A DNA stretch of 64,000 nucleotides from Aequorivita xiaoshiensis (GTDB lineage: Bacteria; Bacteroidota; Bacteroidia; Flavobacteriales; Flavobacteriaceae), in the NCBI RefSeq assembly GCF_022008395.1, contig NZ_JAIRBB010000008.1, positions 1 to 64,000 of the forward strand, written 5' to 3'. The position numbers were made by a program, and so were the translations under genes. Under the pieces are notes generated by a model, which worked only from the letters and a program-made list of their open reading frames with translations, was not told the origin of the DNA and did no database searches. Shown in pieces: positions 63,832 to 64,000 of this stretch; position 1 is the first letter of the stretch; each line of letters opens with the position of its first letter.

Positions 63832-63858
63832 AAAAGAGCGGCTATAGGCCGCTCTTTT
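63832..63858. terminator. Bidirectional intrinsic terminator
   Basis: The 11-bp stem AAAAGAGCGGC / GCCGCTCTTTT (63832-63842, 63848-63858) serves rlmN and the convergent gene that enters from the right. Confidence 0.9.
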
Positions 63859-63879
63859 CCATTTATGCTAAAATGTAAA

Positions 63880-64000
63880 TTAGTTCTTTACAATTTTAAA
63901 TGACTTGCTAGCTCCATCGATAGAAACAGTAGCGATGTAAACACCTGATTGTAATTCAGAAATGTTTACAGATTCATTAGTGTTGTTTAATTTTTGAGAA
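63880..64000 (-). CDS. 3' end of a T9SS-sorted secreted protein (partial)
   Basis: From the TAA at 63880-63882 the minus strand stays open to the window edge and ends in SGVYIATVSIDGASKSFKIVKN. This is the end of a type A T9SS sorting domain, recognised by the short beta strands and the final basic KxxxKN. The catalytic or binding part lies outside the window, so the main function is unknown. Confidence 0.85.
   Translation of the reverse strand, partial: SQKLNNTNESVNISELQSGVYIATVSIDGASKSFKIVKN

Noticed and set aside
1-64000. tRNA, rRNA or mobile element genes
   Set aside because: I saw no cloverleaf, rRNA segment, transposase or integrase in any frame; the window looks like stable core chromosome, but I could not run a tRNA search.

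Overview
The window is a stretch of chromosome from a member of the Flavobacteriaceae (phylum Bacteroidota). Several things in the sequence point there: low G+C; starts without clear Shine-Dalgarno sites but often preceded by the Bacteroidota -7 element TAnnTTTG; type IX secretion (T9SS) C-terminal sorting tails on three proteins; the gliding-motility gene gldA; lipoproteins; a GSCFA protein; a DUF3857 pair; and a TPR histidine kinase of Bacteroidota type. Genus cannot be fixed from the sequence. There is no rRNA, tRNA, IS element, prophage or CRISPR array. It reads as core genome rather than an island.

Layout. 1-8.5 kb: a heptanucleotide tandem repeat, a DUF5522 gene, the ribosome-assembly GTPases era and der, an MtfA-like peptidase, a YczE-type membrane protein, lysS, a small YqaE/Pmp3 gene and two lipoproteins. 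8.6-16.8 kb: a T9SS reprolysin-like protease, a large beta-propeller lipoprotein, rnhB and a putative porin. 17-24.8 kb: acyl-CoA dehydrogenase, anmK, a Glu/Leu/Phe/Val dehydrogenase, an exbB-exbD-tonB-like set, folC and a small secreted protein. 25-33.4 kb: a YheT-like hydrolase, a minus-strand M23 / MerR / LemA / TPM / TPM cluster, alaS and a GSCFA protein. 33.4-40.9 kb: a DUF6252 lipoprotein, a beta-propeller protein, a small membrane protein, a TPR sensor kinase, a LuxR-type response regulator and an M28 peptidase. 41-47.9 kb: the methionine/SAM region, with metK diverging from metY-metX-hom, then OsmC and a PLP dehydratase. 48-53.7 kb: a PagL-like protein, a DUF2807 lipoprotein, gldA, DAHP synthase-chorismate mutase, rsgA and dtd. 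53.8-64 kb: two DUF3857 proteins, a MazG-like enzyme, a small membrane protein, aroA, queA, a T9SS trypsin-like protease, rlmN and the tail of another T9SS cargo gene.

The main interest is regulatory. (1) Four neighbouring transcription units around the sensor kinase / response regulator pair share a 20-bp motif (AATACGKCAAWTGCCYTATT). In three of the four it lies exactly 36 bp upstream of a -7-like element, which suggests the regulon of the local two-component system. (2) DAHP synthase-chorismate mutase is preceded by a 17-codon leader peptide rich in Phe, Trp and Tyr, then a terminator and a possible antiterminator: a classical aromatic attenuator. (3) The metK/metY intergenic region carries two unrelated SAM riboswitch classes back to back, a SAM-II-like aptamer for metK and a SAM-I aptamer for metY. 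(4) folC has its conserved N-terminus encoded upstream of any ATG/GTG/TTG and seems to start at ATC. (5) Three genes have TAnnTTTG exactly 4 nt before the ATG, which suggests leaderless mRNAs.

Functionally, metY-metX-hom and metK form a methionine/SAM module under SAM sensing. DAHP synthase-chorismate mutase and aroA belong to the aromatic pathway. The ExbBD/TonB-like set, porin, PagL-like protein, lipoproteins and T9SS proteases serve the envelope. era, der, rsgA, rlmN, queA, dtd, lysS and alaS serve translation.
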